A stretch of DNA of 64,000 bases, taken from NCBI GenBank assembly GCA_920105625.2, contig OV050032.1, positions 134,645,897-134,709,896 on the forward strand. The letters are read 5' to 3'. This DNA comes from Clusia tigrina. Lineage: Eukaryota > Arthropoda > Insecta > Diptera > Clusiidae. Position 1 is the stretch's first letter; the number at the start of each line of letters is the position of its first letter. Shown here piece after piece: positions 1-10,975 of the stretch. The position numbers and the translations under genes are program-made. The notes beneath the pieces were generated by a model that was not told the DNA's origin, ran no database searches, and saw only the letters and a list, made by a program, of their open reading frames with translations.

Positions 1-2156
1 TTTTAACATAAATTATCCAGTTTTAAATGATTTTGCTGAGCCACATTTATTTGCTGCTGCTATAGCAGAACACTGCAGCAATGAAGTTTATATTTTCTAA
101 AAATAGTCATAACGGCGATTCTTAGCTCGCATACATAAATTCATGTGCGCATGAAATTGTGTTAGGATTTGTACGATTTCAATACCTTTATTGATGTTAG
201 TTTTGTGATGCTTCTGCGCATTTCGTCTGAAGAGCTTATAAATTTCACAAAATCTAATCCAATCAAAAATTTCGTTCTTTCATGAATATGTGCAATTTTG
301 GGAAGTTGTTGCATTTCTGTACATACTACGAGTATATTAAGCAAATTGTTAGATTGATTTTATTGCTATGGTAAAGGAAGAATTTTGCAGATGAATTAAA
401 ATTTGTTCTATTTATTTTATAATACATTATTTAAAAAATAAAAATTAACTTAAATTAATATAATTAAATTTATATTATTATAAAATATAAAAAAACATGC
501 AGTTGCATAGAAGAACTTAGATAACAAATAATTAAAAAAAAAACTAAAAAGAAATCCCAAATATTATTCACAAATGTAGGTAAAAAGAGATAATTTCATT
601 CAAAGTATTTCCTATATACATAAGTGGATACACATCCAAAGACAACTTCACACGCACAAAGAAGCACGAAGCAGTAAGAAGTTTTTGAACATTTTTGTTA
701 GTTTTCATAACTCAAGTCTCCACGTCAAGGCGAGTTTCAGTATTGAGTGGCCAGTTGTAGTATTTCGAATGGCGTTTGTGCAAAAACATGCCAGCAAGTC
801 GACTTGGGTAAACCCTGCACACATCATGTCGAAATTTTTTAAAGAAAATGTCAAATGAAATGGACAAAAAGATGCACCTTATATTAAAATATGTTGAATC
901 CTAATATAAATTATTGATCCTAATATAAATTTAAAATTTCTTGGATTTTTTAATACTTGAAATTATTTTTTATAGATTTTTGATTATAATAATTTTCGAT
1001 TATGAAGTGGTTTATTATGCGTTGGAAGACAATCATGGCTGAACTACATTTTTCCATAGGAAATAAATGTTTATATGTATATAGGTTATTGGATTATATA
1101 CGGTTTTATTTACAAAACTTTGTATATCAATGCATAACAAGAACATACTCGTATGTATGCATTTATTACTAGATATTGAAGTTCATAAAATTTAGTTCAA
1201 ACATGAACTATGATACATAAATAGGCAACGTGACGAACATATGAATATTAAAAGATTATCATTAATTTGAACAAAATTGGTCTTTTGTGCATAATAATTT
1301 TTTCTTCGGATAGACCCAAAAAATCTTTGATCGCATTCTGTTAAAGTGAAAATATGAAATATAAGATCGAAAGAATAAACTGTGCTGATATTTGTCCATA
1401 CTGAAAATAGTGAAATATCCCAAATTTCATGACAAATTGAATTCTGCTTCACTTTATATTTAAAGAAGCCCAAAATTAAACAAAAACTCCAATCGAGACG
1501 CTTTATTTTAATTTCATGTTTCTTATGGCACAATTCGCTACCTGCAAAATGATGAAAACACAAATATGTACATATGTATGTATGTATGTATGGATGGATA
1601 TGATTTGTCAAGATTGAATTTCATATCATTTTCTTCTCTCTGTTATGAATCGGTTTTAGCAGAATAATGTTATGTTTAACATCCGTTAACGGTTTCAAGG
1701 CGATTGTCATTCAATTCCATTCCTCTCTTTTGCCAAAGAGAGCGACGGAACCTCTATACGTAAATACTCTTTGGTATATTGTCTTTGGTTACACCTGGCT
1801 GGGGTAAAATACACAAGAATGAATTTTCTGTATGGCAAAGGTTTCTTATTCGGAAAGTGGGGCTGAAAACATACATAGCATTTGTGGTTTTGCGTATAAG
1901 AAAGATTTGCCATGTCATGACGAAGCATAATGCGTGCATATTAGAACACTTGACAATATAAAATAAATATGCATCTTTATGGATCTTTTATAAAGATCGA
2001 TAGTGCAAGTGGTAAAGCGTTGGTCTATCAATTTTATGATGCCGGGTTCGAGTCCGCTGAGAAATGTATTTATTTTTATATTTTTTTAATTGTTCATCCT
2101 TTTTTTGAAAGCAAACTAATAATTATTTTTATAAAATATAATAAGAATAGTTTCTA
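1..2156. repeat. Tandem long repeat, unit 1 (type A, starts at window edge)
   Basis: This is the first of four related AT-rich units. Each starts with the same motif (TTTTAACATAAATTATCCAG in units 1, 3 and 4; a diverged form in unit 2) at 1, 2157, 12630 and 15573. Unit 1 matches unit 4 (15573-17345) almost base for base to about 1740, including a shared 139-codon open frame at 1192-1611 (minus) that I read as chance because unit 2 breaks it. Its last part (about 1780-1990) is not in unit 4. No protein-coding signal is convincing. The unit could be a long satellite or a non-autonomous element amplified in tandem. Confidence 0.75.
1995..2090 (+). ncRNA. tRNA-like Pol III module (tRNA pseudogene or SINE head)
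   Basis: An A box (TAGTGCAAGTG, 2001-2011) matches TRGYNNARNNG exactly and a B box (GGTTCGAGTCC, 2045-2055) matches GGTTCGANTCC exactly. They are 33 bases apart, as in a tRNA gene. T-runs at 2072-2076 and beyond could terminate Pol III. I could not pair a seven-base acceptor stem, so it is probably not a functional tRNA. It sits at the junction between units 1 and 2; a decayed relative sits at the junction of units 3 and 4 (about 15413). Confidence 0.6.
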
Positions 2157-4526
2157 TTTTAGCATAAATAATCCAGTATTAAATAATTTTACTAAACCAC
2201 ATTGAACTGCTGCTGCTCTAGCAGATCATTACAGCAAAGAAATTTATATCTTCTAAAAATAGCCATAACGGTGTTTCTTAACTCACATACATACTACATT
2301 AAATCATGTGCGCATGAAACTGTGTTAGTTTTGTACGATTTCAATACATTTGTTTGTTAGTTTTTTGATGCTTTTGCGCAATTCGTCTGACGAAGCTCAT
2401 AAATATCACAAAATCTAATCCAATCAAACATTTCGTTCGTCAATGAATATGTGCAATTTTAGGAAGTTTTTGTTTTTCGTATATTGGATTTTAATCTTAT
2501 GGTAGGAAAAGGAAGAATTTTGCAGATGTATTAAAATTTTTCATATTTCTTTTATATTAATACATTATTTACAAAATAATAATTAACTAAAATTAATATA
2601 ATTAAATTAATATCATTATAATATATAAAAAAAAACATGCAGTTGCATGGAAGAACTTAGACAGCAAATAATTAAAAAATAAAACGGAACAGAAGTCCCA
2701 ACTATTATTCACGAATATAGGTCAAGACAGATTATTTGATTTAAAGTATTTTCTATATACATATGTATGTATGTTAGTGGATACACATCCAAAGACAAGT
2801 TCAAACGCACAAAGAAGCACGAAGCAGTAAGAAGTTTTTGAACATTTTTATTGGTTTTCATGACTCAAATCTCTACGTCAAAGCCATTGTGTAGCCGGTT
2901 GTAGTATTTCGAATGGCGATTGTGAAAAAACATGCAATCAAGTCGACTTGGGTGAGCCCTGCACACATAATGTACATATACATTTTTAGAGGTAAATGTC
3001 AAATGTAATGGGCAAAAAGACGCACCTTATATTAAAATATGTTTACTAAACATTATTTATCCTAATATAAATATAAAATTTCTGGATTTTTAAATACTTG
3101 AAATAATTTTTTATAGCTTTTTGATTATAATAATTTTCGATTATAAAGTGGTTTATTATGCGTTAGAACAGAATCATTATTGAACTACATTTTTCCATAG
3201 GAAATAAATGTTTATATATAGGTTATTGTATTGTATACGGTTATTTTTGCAAAACTTTGTAAATCAATTTATAAAAAGAAGATATGCACTTAATACTAGA
3301 TATTGAAGTTCATAACATTTACTTCACACATGAACATCATATACTATGTAAATGCGGAGAATCAGTGTTCATAGATATGTAGGCACAGATTCATGTACGT
3401 ACAAGTGGTTTAATTTGTAATAGAGTGTGGTTATAGTATTTCAAGCTGATCTGAAAAAGTAAAAAAAAATCGTTTAAAACCCTGATTTTGTTGAATGTAC
3501 CCTTAATCTAAAAATTATTTAGATACATTTTCTGATGGAATGGGCAATAGACGCACATATGTATATTAAAATATTAACACTAATTTTATCAAAATTGGTT
3601 TTTTGTGCATAATTATTCTTTCTTCGGATAGACTCAAAAAATGTTTGATCACATGCTGCTAACGCGAAAATATGATATATAAGATCGAAAGAGTAAATTG
3701 TGCTGATATTTGTCCATACTGAAAATATTAACATATCTAAAACTTCATGACAAATTGAATTCTAATTCTGCTTCACTTTATATTTAAAGAAGCCACACCG
3801 CACATCATACAACAAAAACTCCAATCCAGACAAAAAGGCGCTTTATTTTCATTTCATTTCATTCTTTTTATGGCACAATTCGCTACCTGACAAATGATCA
3901 GAAGACAAATATGTGCATACATACATACATATGTACATTGATCTGCATGTATGGATGTGCATATAAGTTAATCACATTGGTGTTATTAAAGTTAAAAAAA
4001 TATTTTTTATTGGTGCTATGCACCTTCTGGTGCAGCCATGAAATTTTGCTGTGCAATTCGATGGTGGCTTTTTTGGGGATAAAACAATAAATTAAATAAA
4101 TACATATTATTATTTATTAACTTTATACACCATTTTTGTCTTTTTTTTACTAATTTACAATATAAATTTTAAAAATATTCCCATAATTAGTTATAATGCC
4201 TCGTCTTCGATTGCTATGATTGAAATTCGTTTTCATTCCAATTCCAACAAATAAATAAATAACATTTTTGCATTCATATCCATACACACATATGTATGCA
4301 TGCCGTAAACATGAAGGCAAGCATACAAACATTCGCACATGTAGTAAACACACACGCTCATATAGAACGCAAACCCTAGAATGTATATCTACATATTTTG
4401 CCTTTGCTTGCCGAGCACACTTCGGGTTTTGGTCCAATAGGCAGCCACGGTTTTTTAACTCATTTCGCTGAGTGAAGAGAGCAATGTAACGTCTTATAGT
4501 ATCTTTGGTGTAACGTAGTTTATACA
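2157..4526. repeat. Tandem long repeat, unit 2 (type B), left part
   Basis: This is a diverged copy of unit 1 with its own variants, for example the TGTTTACTAAACATTATTTA stretch near 3043 where type A has a different sequence. From about 3030 to 4526 it matches unit 3 (13510-15007) closely. It is interrupted at 4526 by the gypsy-like element and resumes at about 12186. Open frames inside (3519-3734, 4150-4527, minus) are not kept open between copies and are not annotated as genes. Confidence 0.75.
4523..4526. other. Target site duplication TACA (left) of gypsy-like element
   Basis: TACA precedes the left LTR here and recurs at 11226-11229 directly after the right LTR. A 4-bp duplication is usual for errantiviruses. 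The uninterrupted site is visible in unit 3 near 15000-15007, where GTTTATACA runs on into AAGACAATA. Confidence 0.85.
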
Positions 4527-4759
4527 AATTAAATTACTTCTTTCTTTATTGAAACTCAAACTTAAACTAAACTGTAACATACCAAAAATCTTACTTCTAA
4601 CTTAGTTATACCGACTGCGCTGTTCGATGCTTGTGTTTATCCATCTTTTGCGTGGGTGCTGTTGCAGTACTTAGTTCATTTTTCAGCGTCAGCACATTTG
4701 TGTTCCCATGATTTATGGGAATCGCTGGGAAGCTGACGATAACTAAGCTGACGATAACT
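4527..4759 (-). repeat. 3' LTR of gypsy-like element
   Basis: 233 bp, matching 10993-11225 without a difference that I could find. Read on the minus strand it starts AGTTATCGTCAGC and ends TTTAATT. The first 15 bases are repeated directly behind themselves at the U3 end. The env stop codon lies inside this LTR, about 17 bases in. Confidence 0.93.
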
Positions 4760-6206
4760 CCTCCCCCGCCAAGTGAGGGCCGTCCTCGGTCCCACCCAAT
4801 GCTCTGTTTATAGCCATTTTCAGCACTTTTTCGGACTGCTCCTTTCGTTTTTGCTTAAGTTTCCAAAAAATTGCGTAAACAATTCCGCCAACACTGGCAA
4901 TGACAACAATACTACTTACTGTCATAGTTGATCGTGTTTCAAGATTTGCGTATAGGCTTTTGATGAGCTGCCTATTCTGTGTACTGTGATGTTGTAAGTA
5001 TGATAAGCTGATCAAGTCCTTGTATCCGCTTAAATCTATTTTTACATTTAGCGGTGTTTCAGCTTTTCTCATGGGCGAAGCATTTTCGTTGAAATATTCA
5101 GACCCATTTAGGCTTATTTTATTGCTGAATGTCACAACATAAGTGCCTTGAGAAAGATTAGTGGTTCGGTTCTCTTCTTTTACTGACAAAGGTACGTTGT
5201 TAACAATGACTAGGCCGTCATTAACTTCGTTGATGGGGAGCAAATGGCTGAATGTTGTTTTACATTGAGCTTTGAAGCCGGACGTCAATTGTTGTAAGCA
5301 GCCAGTTTTTGATGACCGCTTACAGAACTGCTTTGCAGTTCCAGCACAGTCATTAATTGAATATGAGGTTTTTCCGCAAAAAGCCACTGAATTCTCTTCC
5401 AAAAATAGCATCGATTTATTATGCGCCACCGGGAAGATAAGTAGTTTCTTACACACTAATTTTGGCTTAGGATACTTAATAAGAAAAATTATTAAATGAT
5501 TATTTTGTAACACTTTAAACTTAGAAACTAACATTAAATCGGAAATTGTTATGTTTGTGAGGTGCTCATTTTCTATTAATGAATCTATTTCATAGTGGTC
5601 AAGCAATAGAGGATTCAAAATACCTATCTTTGCCAGAGTGATTGAGAGAACAATGTTATCCAATTGAGTAATTATGGCTCTATTGCGTGCAACAAGCATT
5701 TCAAAAAGACGTCCGGTATCAATTTTTTCTTTTTTTGTTTCTTTTATAATTCTATTAACTACATTTGTTATATTATAAATCTGTTCTTGCAATTGGGAAT
5801 TTATTTGAACCTGCTGTTTGTTTGCGTCTATTAACTCCTCTGTTTTAACAGTTATTTTCTGGAAATCATCAAAGTCTGGTGTCCCGGCTATTACCTTGAG
5901 TGCTGTTCCTATGAAATTTATGCTTCTAGTCTTTCTCTGTCGAATATTTATTATTTTTAGCAAATTTTGAATATGGTTAAAGTCAGCTTCCACCAGTTTT
6001 GTCATTGGCGATGTAAAAATGCCTGAAAATTTCCTTGATTCTTCTGTTAGAAAGGAGTACTCGGTAAGATTTATTACGTGTTTTAGATGACCATAAGTTT
6101 CCCATAGTACGATTTCGCCATCGGAAATTGGGATATAGTCCGAATGAGTGTAGTCAATTATTTCAGCAGTTGCGAGTGTGCCAAAGATGATCAGAGTCAA
6201 CATCAA
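4743..6206 (-). CDS. env: Env glycoprotein of gypsy-like errantivirus (intact, 487 aa)
   Basis: An uninterrupted 487-codon frame in the env position after pol. It has a hydrophobic N-terminal signal segment (residues 1-15), a basic furin-type site RQRKTR near residues 89-94 followed by a hydrophobic stretch that fits a fusion peptide, a cysteine-containing ectodomain with several N-glycosylation sequons, and a C-terminal transmembrane segment (about 427-447) followed by a basic tail. This is the layout of errantiviral Env proteins, which belong to the baculovirus F-like fusion family. The stop lies inside the 3' LTR. Env is normally made from a spliced mRNA; I did not identify its splice sites. 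Expression cannot be judged from sequence. Confidence 0.88.
   Translation of the reverse strand: MMLTLIIFGTLATAEIIDYTHSDYIPISDGEIVLWETYGHLKHVINLTEYSFLTEESRKFSGIFTSPMTKLVEADFNHIQNLLKIINIRQRKTRSINFIGTALKVIAGTPDFDDFQKITVKTEELIDANKQQVQINSQLQEQIYNITNVVNRIIKETKKEKIDTGRLFEMLVARNRAIITQLDNIVLSITLAKIGILNPLLLDHYEIDSLIENEHLTNITISDLMLVSKFKVLQNNHLIIFLIKYPKPKLVCKKLLIFPVAHNKSMLFLEENSVAFCGKTSYSINDCAGTAKQFCKRSSKTGCLQQLTSGFKAQCKTTFSHLLPINEVNDGLVIVNNVPLSVKEENRTTNLSQGTYVVTFSNKISLNGSEYFNENASPMRKAETPLNVKIDLSGYKDLISLSYLQHHSTQNRQLIKSLYANLETRSTMTVSSIVVIASVGGIVYAIFWKLKQKRKEQSEKVLKMAINRALGGTEDGPHLAGEELSSA
4760..4770 (-). promoter_or_regulatory. Polypurine tract of gypsy-like element
   Basis: On the minus strand GGCGGGGGAGG abuts the start of the 3' LTR, the expected position for plus-strand DNA priming. 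Confidence 0.8.
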
Positions 6207-6226
6207 CCTAGAAACAAATGTACCAG

Positions 6227-6720
6227 TTATGAATCATGTTTACTATTCCTGAGATTGTCCTTATGGACCACCCTCCCCTTAATAAGAACAGTCGTGCCCA
6301 TATCTTTTTCCACAATTTGTTCTGAATATAGTGGTGTTAATTTGTTGCCTAACCTTTTATTTGATCTGACAAGAACCTTGTCACCTACGTTATATGATTT
6401 TGGGGATCTTTCCCCATTATGATGGTGAAGCATATGCCGCTGAGCTCTTTTTAAGTGATCTGTCACTTCATTACAGTGGAATGGAGTTGTGGAATGAAAA
6501 ATGCTAAGCGGAGTTTTATTGGTAACAGAATGTATTGTTTTGTTATATTCTATTGTAGCTAGAAGAATCAATTCAGTAGTGTCTTCAATTTATTTTTCAG
6601 CCTTTAAGCATCGAGCTATCTCTGCCAAAATACTATGAAATCGCTCCACTTGTCCATTGGATGTGCTACGGAGTGGTGGAGAATTTACAACCTCAATATC
6701 AAAATAGTTAGAAAGCATTT
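6227..6720 (-). pseudogene. pol: C-terminal integrase part of pol, gypsy-like element (broken)
   Basis: This continues the pol reading of 6708-9341 in another frame. The catalytic-core end, with the conserved SNGQVERFH segment holding the third acidic residue, lies at about 6625-6690. A TAA stop follows at about 6592-6594. The 6227-6571 segment then encodes the integrase C-terminal domain (NVGDKVLVRSNKRLGNKL region, the GPY/F-like part). The two defects are the frame change near 6710-6720 and this stop. Both would abolish a full-length integrase unless they are sequencing errors, which matters because the LTRs suggest a young copy. Confidence 0.85.
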
Positions 6721-9341
6721 GATTTTATTGTATTTGAATTAAATGAACGCTCGTTATCGCAATAAATGATTTTTGTCCTGGGAAAAAAATTCAGAATTTG
6801 AAGCAATTTCGGTTTAACATCGGCGATGGTTCGTGATTCGGTTTGTTGCACCATTGCAAACTTGGAAAATTTATCAATACAGGTTAAATAATGCTTAGAA
6901 TCTGTGGAATAAATGTCGATGTGCAGAATTTCACCGAGATCAGTAGGAATTGGAGTTTCTGCAATTGGATGTTTTACTGGATGTCTATTATATTTTGATG
7001 TCGAGCATATTTTGCAGTTAAGTGTAACTTCCTTCGCAAGTTTACTCATTTTTGGGAAAAAATAGTCATTTAATATTTGCTTGATATTTTCTTGGTAAGC
7101 CCTATGGGCTCTGTTATGTTCAGTTACAATAATTTCTTTTTGTTCAACCTGATCAATTACATCAATTACAAAGTTTTTTGCATAAAGGAATTTGGTTGCT
7201 GGGAATGCTTCTATGAGCTTATGTTGAATATGGGCAAGAATAGGTAATTCGCAGTGTATTGCGTTCACAACATCCACATTTACTACATCTTGAAGCATTT
7301 CCAATAAATTATTTTTATTTACTATGGTTAATATATGCCTGGTTTTCTTTCCAAACATTATCAAAGTACGTTTTGAAGGACGTTCATCCTCCACAATTAT
7401 TATTTGGTTTCTATAACAGTTTACTGGCTTATCAGTGGATTCTATGGTGTAGGTCAAAGATTCTTCGCTGTGTATGGTTGCACAGTCTGAAGTCGCATCT
7501 TCCTCTAATGCATTGACATGCTGACGTGACAAAGCGTCTGCTACATAGTTCTCTTTCCCTGGCTTATAGTGAAGCCTTGCATTGTGTTCATCAATGAAGG
7601 CCTTCCACCGTTTAATTTTTGCATTAGTGTTTTTATCTGACACAGCGAAAGTCAATGGCTGGTGGTCAGTAAATACATTTAAATTTTTTACTCCATATAA
7701 ATAGTTCCTAAGATTTTTCAATGCCCATACAATGGCCAGTAATTCTTTTTCATTAGCCGCAAAGCTAAGCTCCCTGTCTTTTAGAGTTCTCGATATAAAT
7801 GTTATAGGTTTTCCCTCTTGAGAGAGAACTGCGCCTAAACCGTAGGCTGAGGCATCTGTCGTGAGATCAAATGCTTTATTAAAATTGGGGTATGCTAACA
7901 TTACGTCCTCTGAAATGAGAATTTCTCTTAATTTGTTGAAAGCGTGAATTTGTTTTGAATCGAACTGTATTTGTATTCTTTTTGACTGTGTTGCTTTAAT
8001 TTTGTCATTATCACCTTTGAGTAAGTTTGTTAATGGTCTCGCTACACTAGCAAAGTCCTTAATAAAGCATCTGTAATAGCTTGCTAACCCAAGAAACGAC
8101 CTAAGGGCAAATAAATTAGTGGGTTGCCGATAGTTCTTAATTGCTTCTATCTTTTCTGGGCACGTTCTTATACCATTTCTCGACACAAAGAAACCTAAAT
8201 ATTCGACCTCTGTTTTAAAAAATTTGGATTTTTCTATAGATACTCTCATATTTGCATCATAAAGGGCACGTAATACCCACTGAATATCTTGAACATGTTG
8301 TTCCTTTGTTTTTGAAAAAATAATGACGTCATCCACATAGACATGACAGGTTTTGCCAATTTCCTCCCTAAGAACGTCATCAATTGCCCTTTGGAAAATG
8401 CTGGGAGCATTTTTGAGCCCAAAAGGCAACCGGCAAAACTCATATTTGCCATTATTTACAGCAAATGCGGTTTTTTCTCTGTCACCCTCTTTCAGTTCTA
8501 TCTGATGAAACCCTGATTTAAGATCGAGGGTTGTAAAATATTGAGCTTGATCCATATTTGATAATATCACCATAACGTTAGGAATGGGATATTTATCGTC
8601 AATAGTTTTAGCGTTAAGCTTTCGAAAGTCCAAAACAAGCCGTTTCTTTTTATTACCACTTTCGTCAGTGCCCTTTTTATCAACAACCCATATTGGATTA
8701 TTGTAAGGGGATCTAGATGGTTTAATTATTCCATCGATTAGAAGTTGTTTTATCTCTTCATTCACAAAGTTTGCTACTCCCATAGGGTATGGGTATAATT
8801 TAGAATAGACCGGGTCTTGGTCTGAAGTTCGAATTGTAGCAACGATGTTTGTGTTAAAAGGAAGAATTTTTCTTGGATCAGCAAATGCTTTCTTTTCTTT
8901 TTCAATCATTTTCATAAATTGTTCTCTAACTGTTTCTGGAATTTCTTCCCTCTGAATGTTAAGCGCATTCACATTTTCGCATTCCAAAAATAAAATTTCC
9001 TCTGTTCCCGAGTTATGCTTAATTATTTTTTTCTTAAGATCTATTTTAGCATTGACCTTTGTTAAAAGATCAAGCCCTATAATTCCATCAAAAGTTGTTA
9101 AATTTGGTAGAATGAAGAATTCTGAATCGATTCCCAAAACATGAATTTTACATTTTTCATTTATTTTATTGAAACCATGAATTGATTTCACTATAAAAGG
9201 GGTAGACACTGGTGTAATGCCTTTTAATTCAATCAATTTTTTAACATAATTTTTAGCGGCTCCAGTGTCCACTAATAGTTTAATTTGTCTTTTTTCTCTG
9301 CCTATGGTTCTGCTAATCCACGGGAGAGCTGACTTTTCTCT
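6708..9341 (-). CDS. pol: Pol polyprotein of gypsy-like element: protease, RT, RNase H, integrase N-terminus
   Basis: Open from the gag overlap (9341) to 6708. The 854-residue numbering here starts at the first Met (9272), but translation probably enters from gag by frameshifting. Aspartic protease DTGA is at residues 2-5. RT spans about 150-350 with LDLKSGFHQ and YVDD (312-315). RNase H spans about 465-590 with TTDAS and FTDHQPL. The integrase zinc-binding HHCC is at about 719-756, with catalytic-core acids in HIDIYS (about 785) and YCDNERSF (about 839). The product would make cDNA and integrate it. The frame is lost just before the end of the integrase core. Confidence 0.92.
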   Translation of the reverse strand, partial: REKSALPWISRTIGREKRQIKLLVDTGAAKNYVKKLIELKGITPVSTPFIVKSIHGFNKINEKCKIHVLGIDSEFFILPNLTTFDGIIGLDLLTKVNAKIDLKKKIIKHNSGTEEILFLECENVNALNIQREEIPETVREQFMKMIEKEKKAFADPRKILPFNTNIVATIRTSDQDPVYSKLYPYPMGVANFVNEEIKQLLIDGIIKPSRSPYNNPIWVVDKKGTDESGNKKKRLVLDFRKLNAKTIDDKYPIPNVMVILSNMDQAQYFTTLDLKSGFHQIELKEGDREKTAFAVNNGKYEFCRLPFGLKNAPSIFQRAIDDVLREEIGKTCHVYVDDVIIFSKTKEQHVQDIQWVLRALYDANMRVSIEKSKFFKTEVEYLGFFVSRNGIRTCPEKIEAIKNYRQPTNLFALRSFLGLASYYRCFIKDFASVARPLTNLLKGDNDKIKATQSKRIQIQFDSKQIHAFNKLREILISEDVMLAYPNFNKAFDLTTDASAYGLGAVLSQEGKPITFISRTLKDRELSFAANEKELLAIVWALKNLRNYLYGVKNLNVFTDHQPLTFAVSDKNTNAKIKRWKAFIDEHNARLHYKPGKENYVADALSRQHVNALEEDATSDCATIHSEESLTYTIESTDKPVNCYRNQIIIVEDERPSKRTLIMFGKKTRHILTIVNKNNLLEMLQDVVNVDVVNAIHCELPILAHIQHKLIEAFPATKFLYAKNFVIDVIDQVEQKEIIVTEHNRAHRAYQENIKQILNDYFFPKMSKLAKEVTLNCKICSTSKYNRHPVKHPIAETPIPTDLGEILHIDIYSTDSKHYLTCIDKFSKFAMVQQTESRTIADVKPKLLQILNFFPRTKIIYCDNERSFNSNTIKSNAF

Positions 9342-10639
9342 AAAAAATTAACCTGATTTTCCTCCTCAATATTTGAAACTTCGCTTTGCGCTTCATTGTT
9401 ATAATTTTGCTGAAACAAATACTCTGATTGGCCCAAATGATTTATTCTTTGAAACTTCGGTCCAGTATGCCGATCCGAGGGCATTTGTCGCTTTTGAATT
9501 TGATCATTTATTGGAAATCGTTGCCAATTATTCTGGAAATTAGTGTAATTCGTGGGTTGTCTCCAGCGAGACGAAGTTGGATCTACGTCCATTGGTTCTG
9601 GACGTGACTGTGCTTCCCGATTGAAGCCTTGGCGGTTTTGTCCGCCAAAATTCTCTTGACGGAAACCTCCAAAACTTTTTCCTTGTCGGAACTGATTGTT
9701 TCCACTATTTGGTGGGATAAACTGTTTAATATAATGGGGATTTTTTTGTTGAAAAGAGTTATTAGGCTTGCCACCTAAATTTGGTCGGAAAAAGTTTTCG
9801 CTTCTGTTCGCGAAGGTTGTCGCAAATAAGTATCTCGCTTGATTTGAATCAACTTCTTGCGCCAACGCAAGTGCCGATGGTAAATCATTAGGCCGAGAAG
9901 CAAACAAGATGTCGCAGAGTGGTTTTTTTAAACCTGAGATAAAAACGCGAAGAGCATCAGCTCTGTATTTTTCGTTTATTGTCGAGGCTAAACTACGGTC
10001 ATATGTCATGACAGTTTTATTTGTTAATAAAGTAAGCTTTTTCTCTACTTCATCAAAGAACTTTAGGACAGATAAGTTACCTTGTTGCAGAGTAGACATC
10101 TCTTGTTCAATAATATAAATCGGACGTTTGTCCGAGTAAGTAAAATCTAGACGTGCAATTATTGCCTTAAAATTTAACACAGTGCCAAATGATGCTAACA
10201 CCCCGTCAGCAGGGCCTCTTATTTTATTTCTAATTATACTCAAAGCTTGGTAGTGCTTTGAACTACCATCGAAATCTTGAAAAAGCCTATAGGCCGTGTG
10301 TGCCGCTTGACGCCAAGAAACATAATTATTTTGTTGCCCATCGAACTCGGGCAACGACTTTACCACATCCAGTGACTCCTCGCATTTTATGCTAGCTACA
10401 ATGCGAGCCTCAGTAAAAGTTTCCACCGGGGTCACAGAGTTTACTTGTGAGATTTGTTTCCCTAAATTTTCAATTTGTAATTCAAATTCTTTTTTCTGTT
10501 CGCGTAGTGCTGCCGACACTGCAGACTGGATAACACTGCCTAATTGCTCAGCATTCATATCGCTTTTATTATTTAAATTATTTGCACAAAGAGTCAATCT
10601 CCCAAAAATAGATTCCAAATCTTCGTCACTCATAGGCAA
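9302..10639 (-). CDS. gag: Gag of gypsy-like element (intact, 445 aa)
   Basis: A 445-codon open frame following the leader. It has a coiled-coil-prone N-terminus, a central capsid-like region starting near the VVKSLPEFDG segment, and an Asn/Gln/Arg-rich C-terminus with the repeated FRQ/GQN patches of an RNA-binding tail. No CCHC zinc knuckle is visible, which fits gypsy-type Gag. The 3' end overlaps pol in the -1 frame, with a slippery heptamer at 9341-9347. It would form the virus-like particle. Confidence 0.9.
   Translation of the reverse strand: MPMSDEDLESIFGRLTLCANNLNNKSDMNAEQLGSVIQSAVSAALREQKKEFELQIENLGKQISQVNSVTPVETFTEARIVASIKCEESLDVVKSLPEFDGQQNNYVSWRQAAHTAYRLFQDFDGSSKHYQALSIIRNKIRGPADGVLASFGTVLNFKAIIARLDFTYSDKRPIYIIEQEMSTLQQGNLSVLKFFDEVEKKLTLLTNKTVMTYDRSLASTINEKYRADALRVFISGLKKPLCDILFASRPNDLPSALALAQEVDSNQARYLFATTFANRSENFFRPNLGGKPNNSFQQKNPHYIKQFIPPNSGNNQFRQGKSFGGFRQENFGGQNRQGFNREAQSRPEPMDVDPTSSRWRQPTNYTNFQNNWQRFPINDQIQKRQMPSDRHTGPKFQRINHLGQSEYLFQQNYNNEAQSEVSNIEEENQVNFLEKSQLSRGLAEP
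9341..9347 (-). promoter_or_regulatory. Candidate -1 ribosomal frameshift site TTTTTTA
   Basis: The heptamer T TTT TTA lies exactly in gag phase (gag codons AAT TTT TTA). Slipping back one base enters the pol frame, which is open from there into the protease. The same heptamer is used by HIV-1 gag-pol. No downstream stem-loop or pseudoknot was modelled. Confidence 0.75.
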
Positions 10640-10975
10640 AAAAAAGGTTAAATTTTTCTTAATTAATTTAAAAAAAAAAAATTTTAATTACTTAAATTTA
10701 TTAAAATTCACTTCAAGCAGTTTTTATTAAAAATTTTAAAAATTTGTATTATTACCCTGAAAACATGAGCACATAACTTACATTTCTATTTGTTGGTTAT
10801 TATTTTTTTTATTTTATAAATCTTCTTCCAGTATGTTGCTCGGCAATTTCTTCACAGTATGTTGAATGTTGAAAATATTCTTCCCAATATGTTGATTGAT
10901 AATTTATTTTCAAATAACTTTTATGTTGATTATAATTTAATATTTAATGTTGCTGGTAACGTTTACAATATTCGA
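10640..10975 (-). other. 5' leader of gypsy-like element
   Basis: About 340 bp between the PBS and the gag start, AT-rich, with three short repeats around a TATGTTG(A/C) motif (10836, 10858, 10890). No gene seen; packaging or splice-donor functions would be expected here but are not identifiable. Confidence 0.6.

Noticed and set aside
1192..1611. 139-codon minus-strand ORF, kept nearly unchanged at 16765-17184
   Set aside because: The two units are near-identical as DNA, so conservation is not selection. The type B units break the frame, and composition looks random.
4150..4527. 125-codon minus-strand ORF in unit 2
   Set aside because: The equivalent region of unit 3 (14630-14913) is split into two frames.
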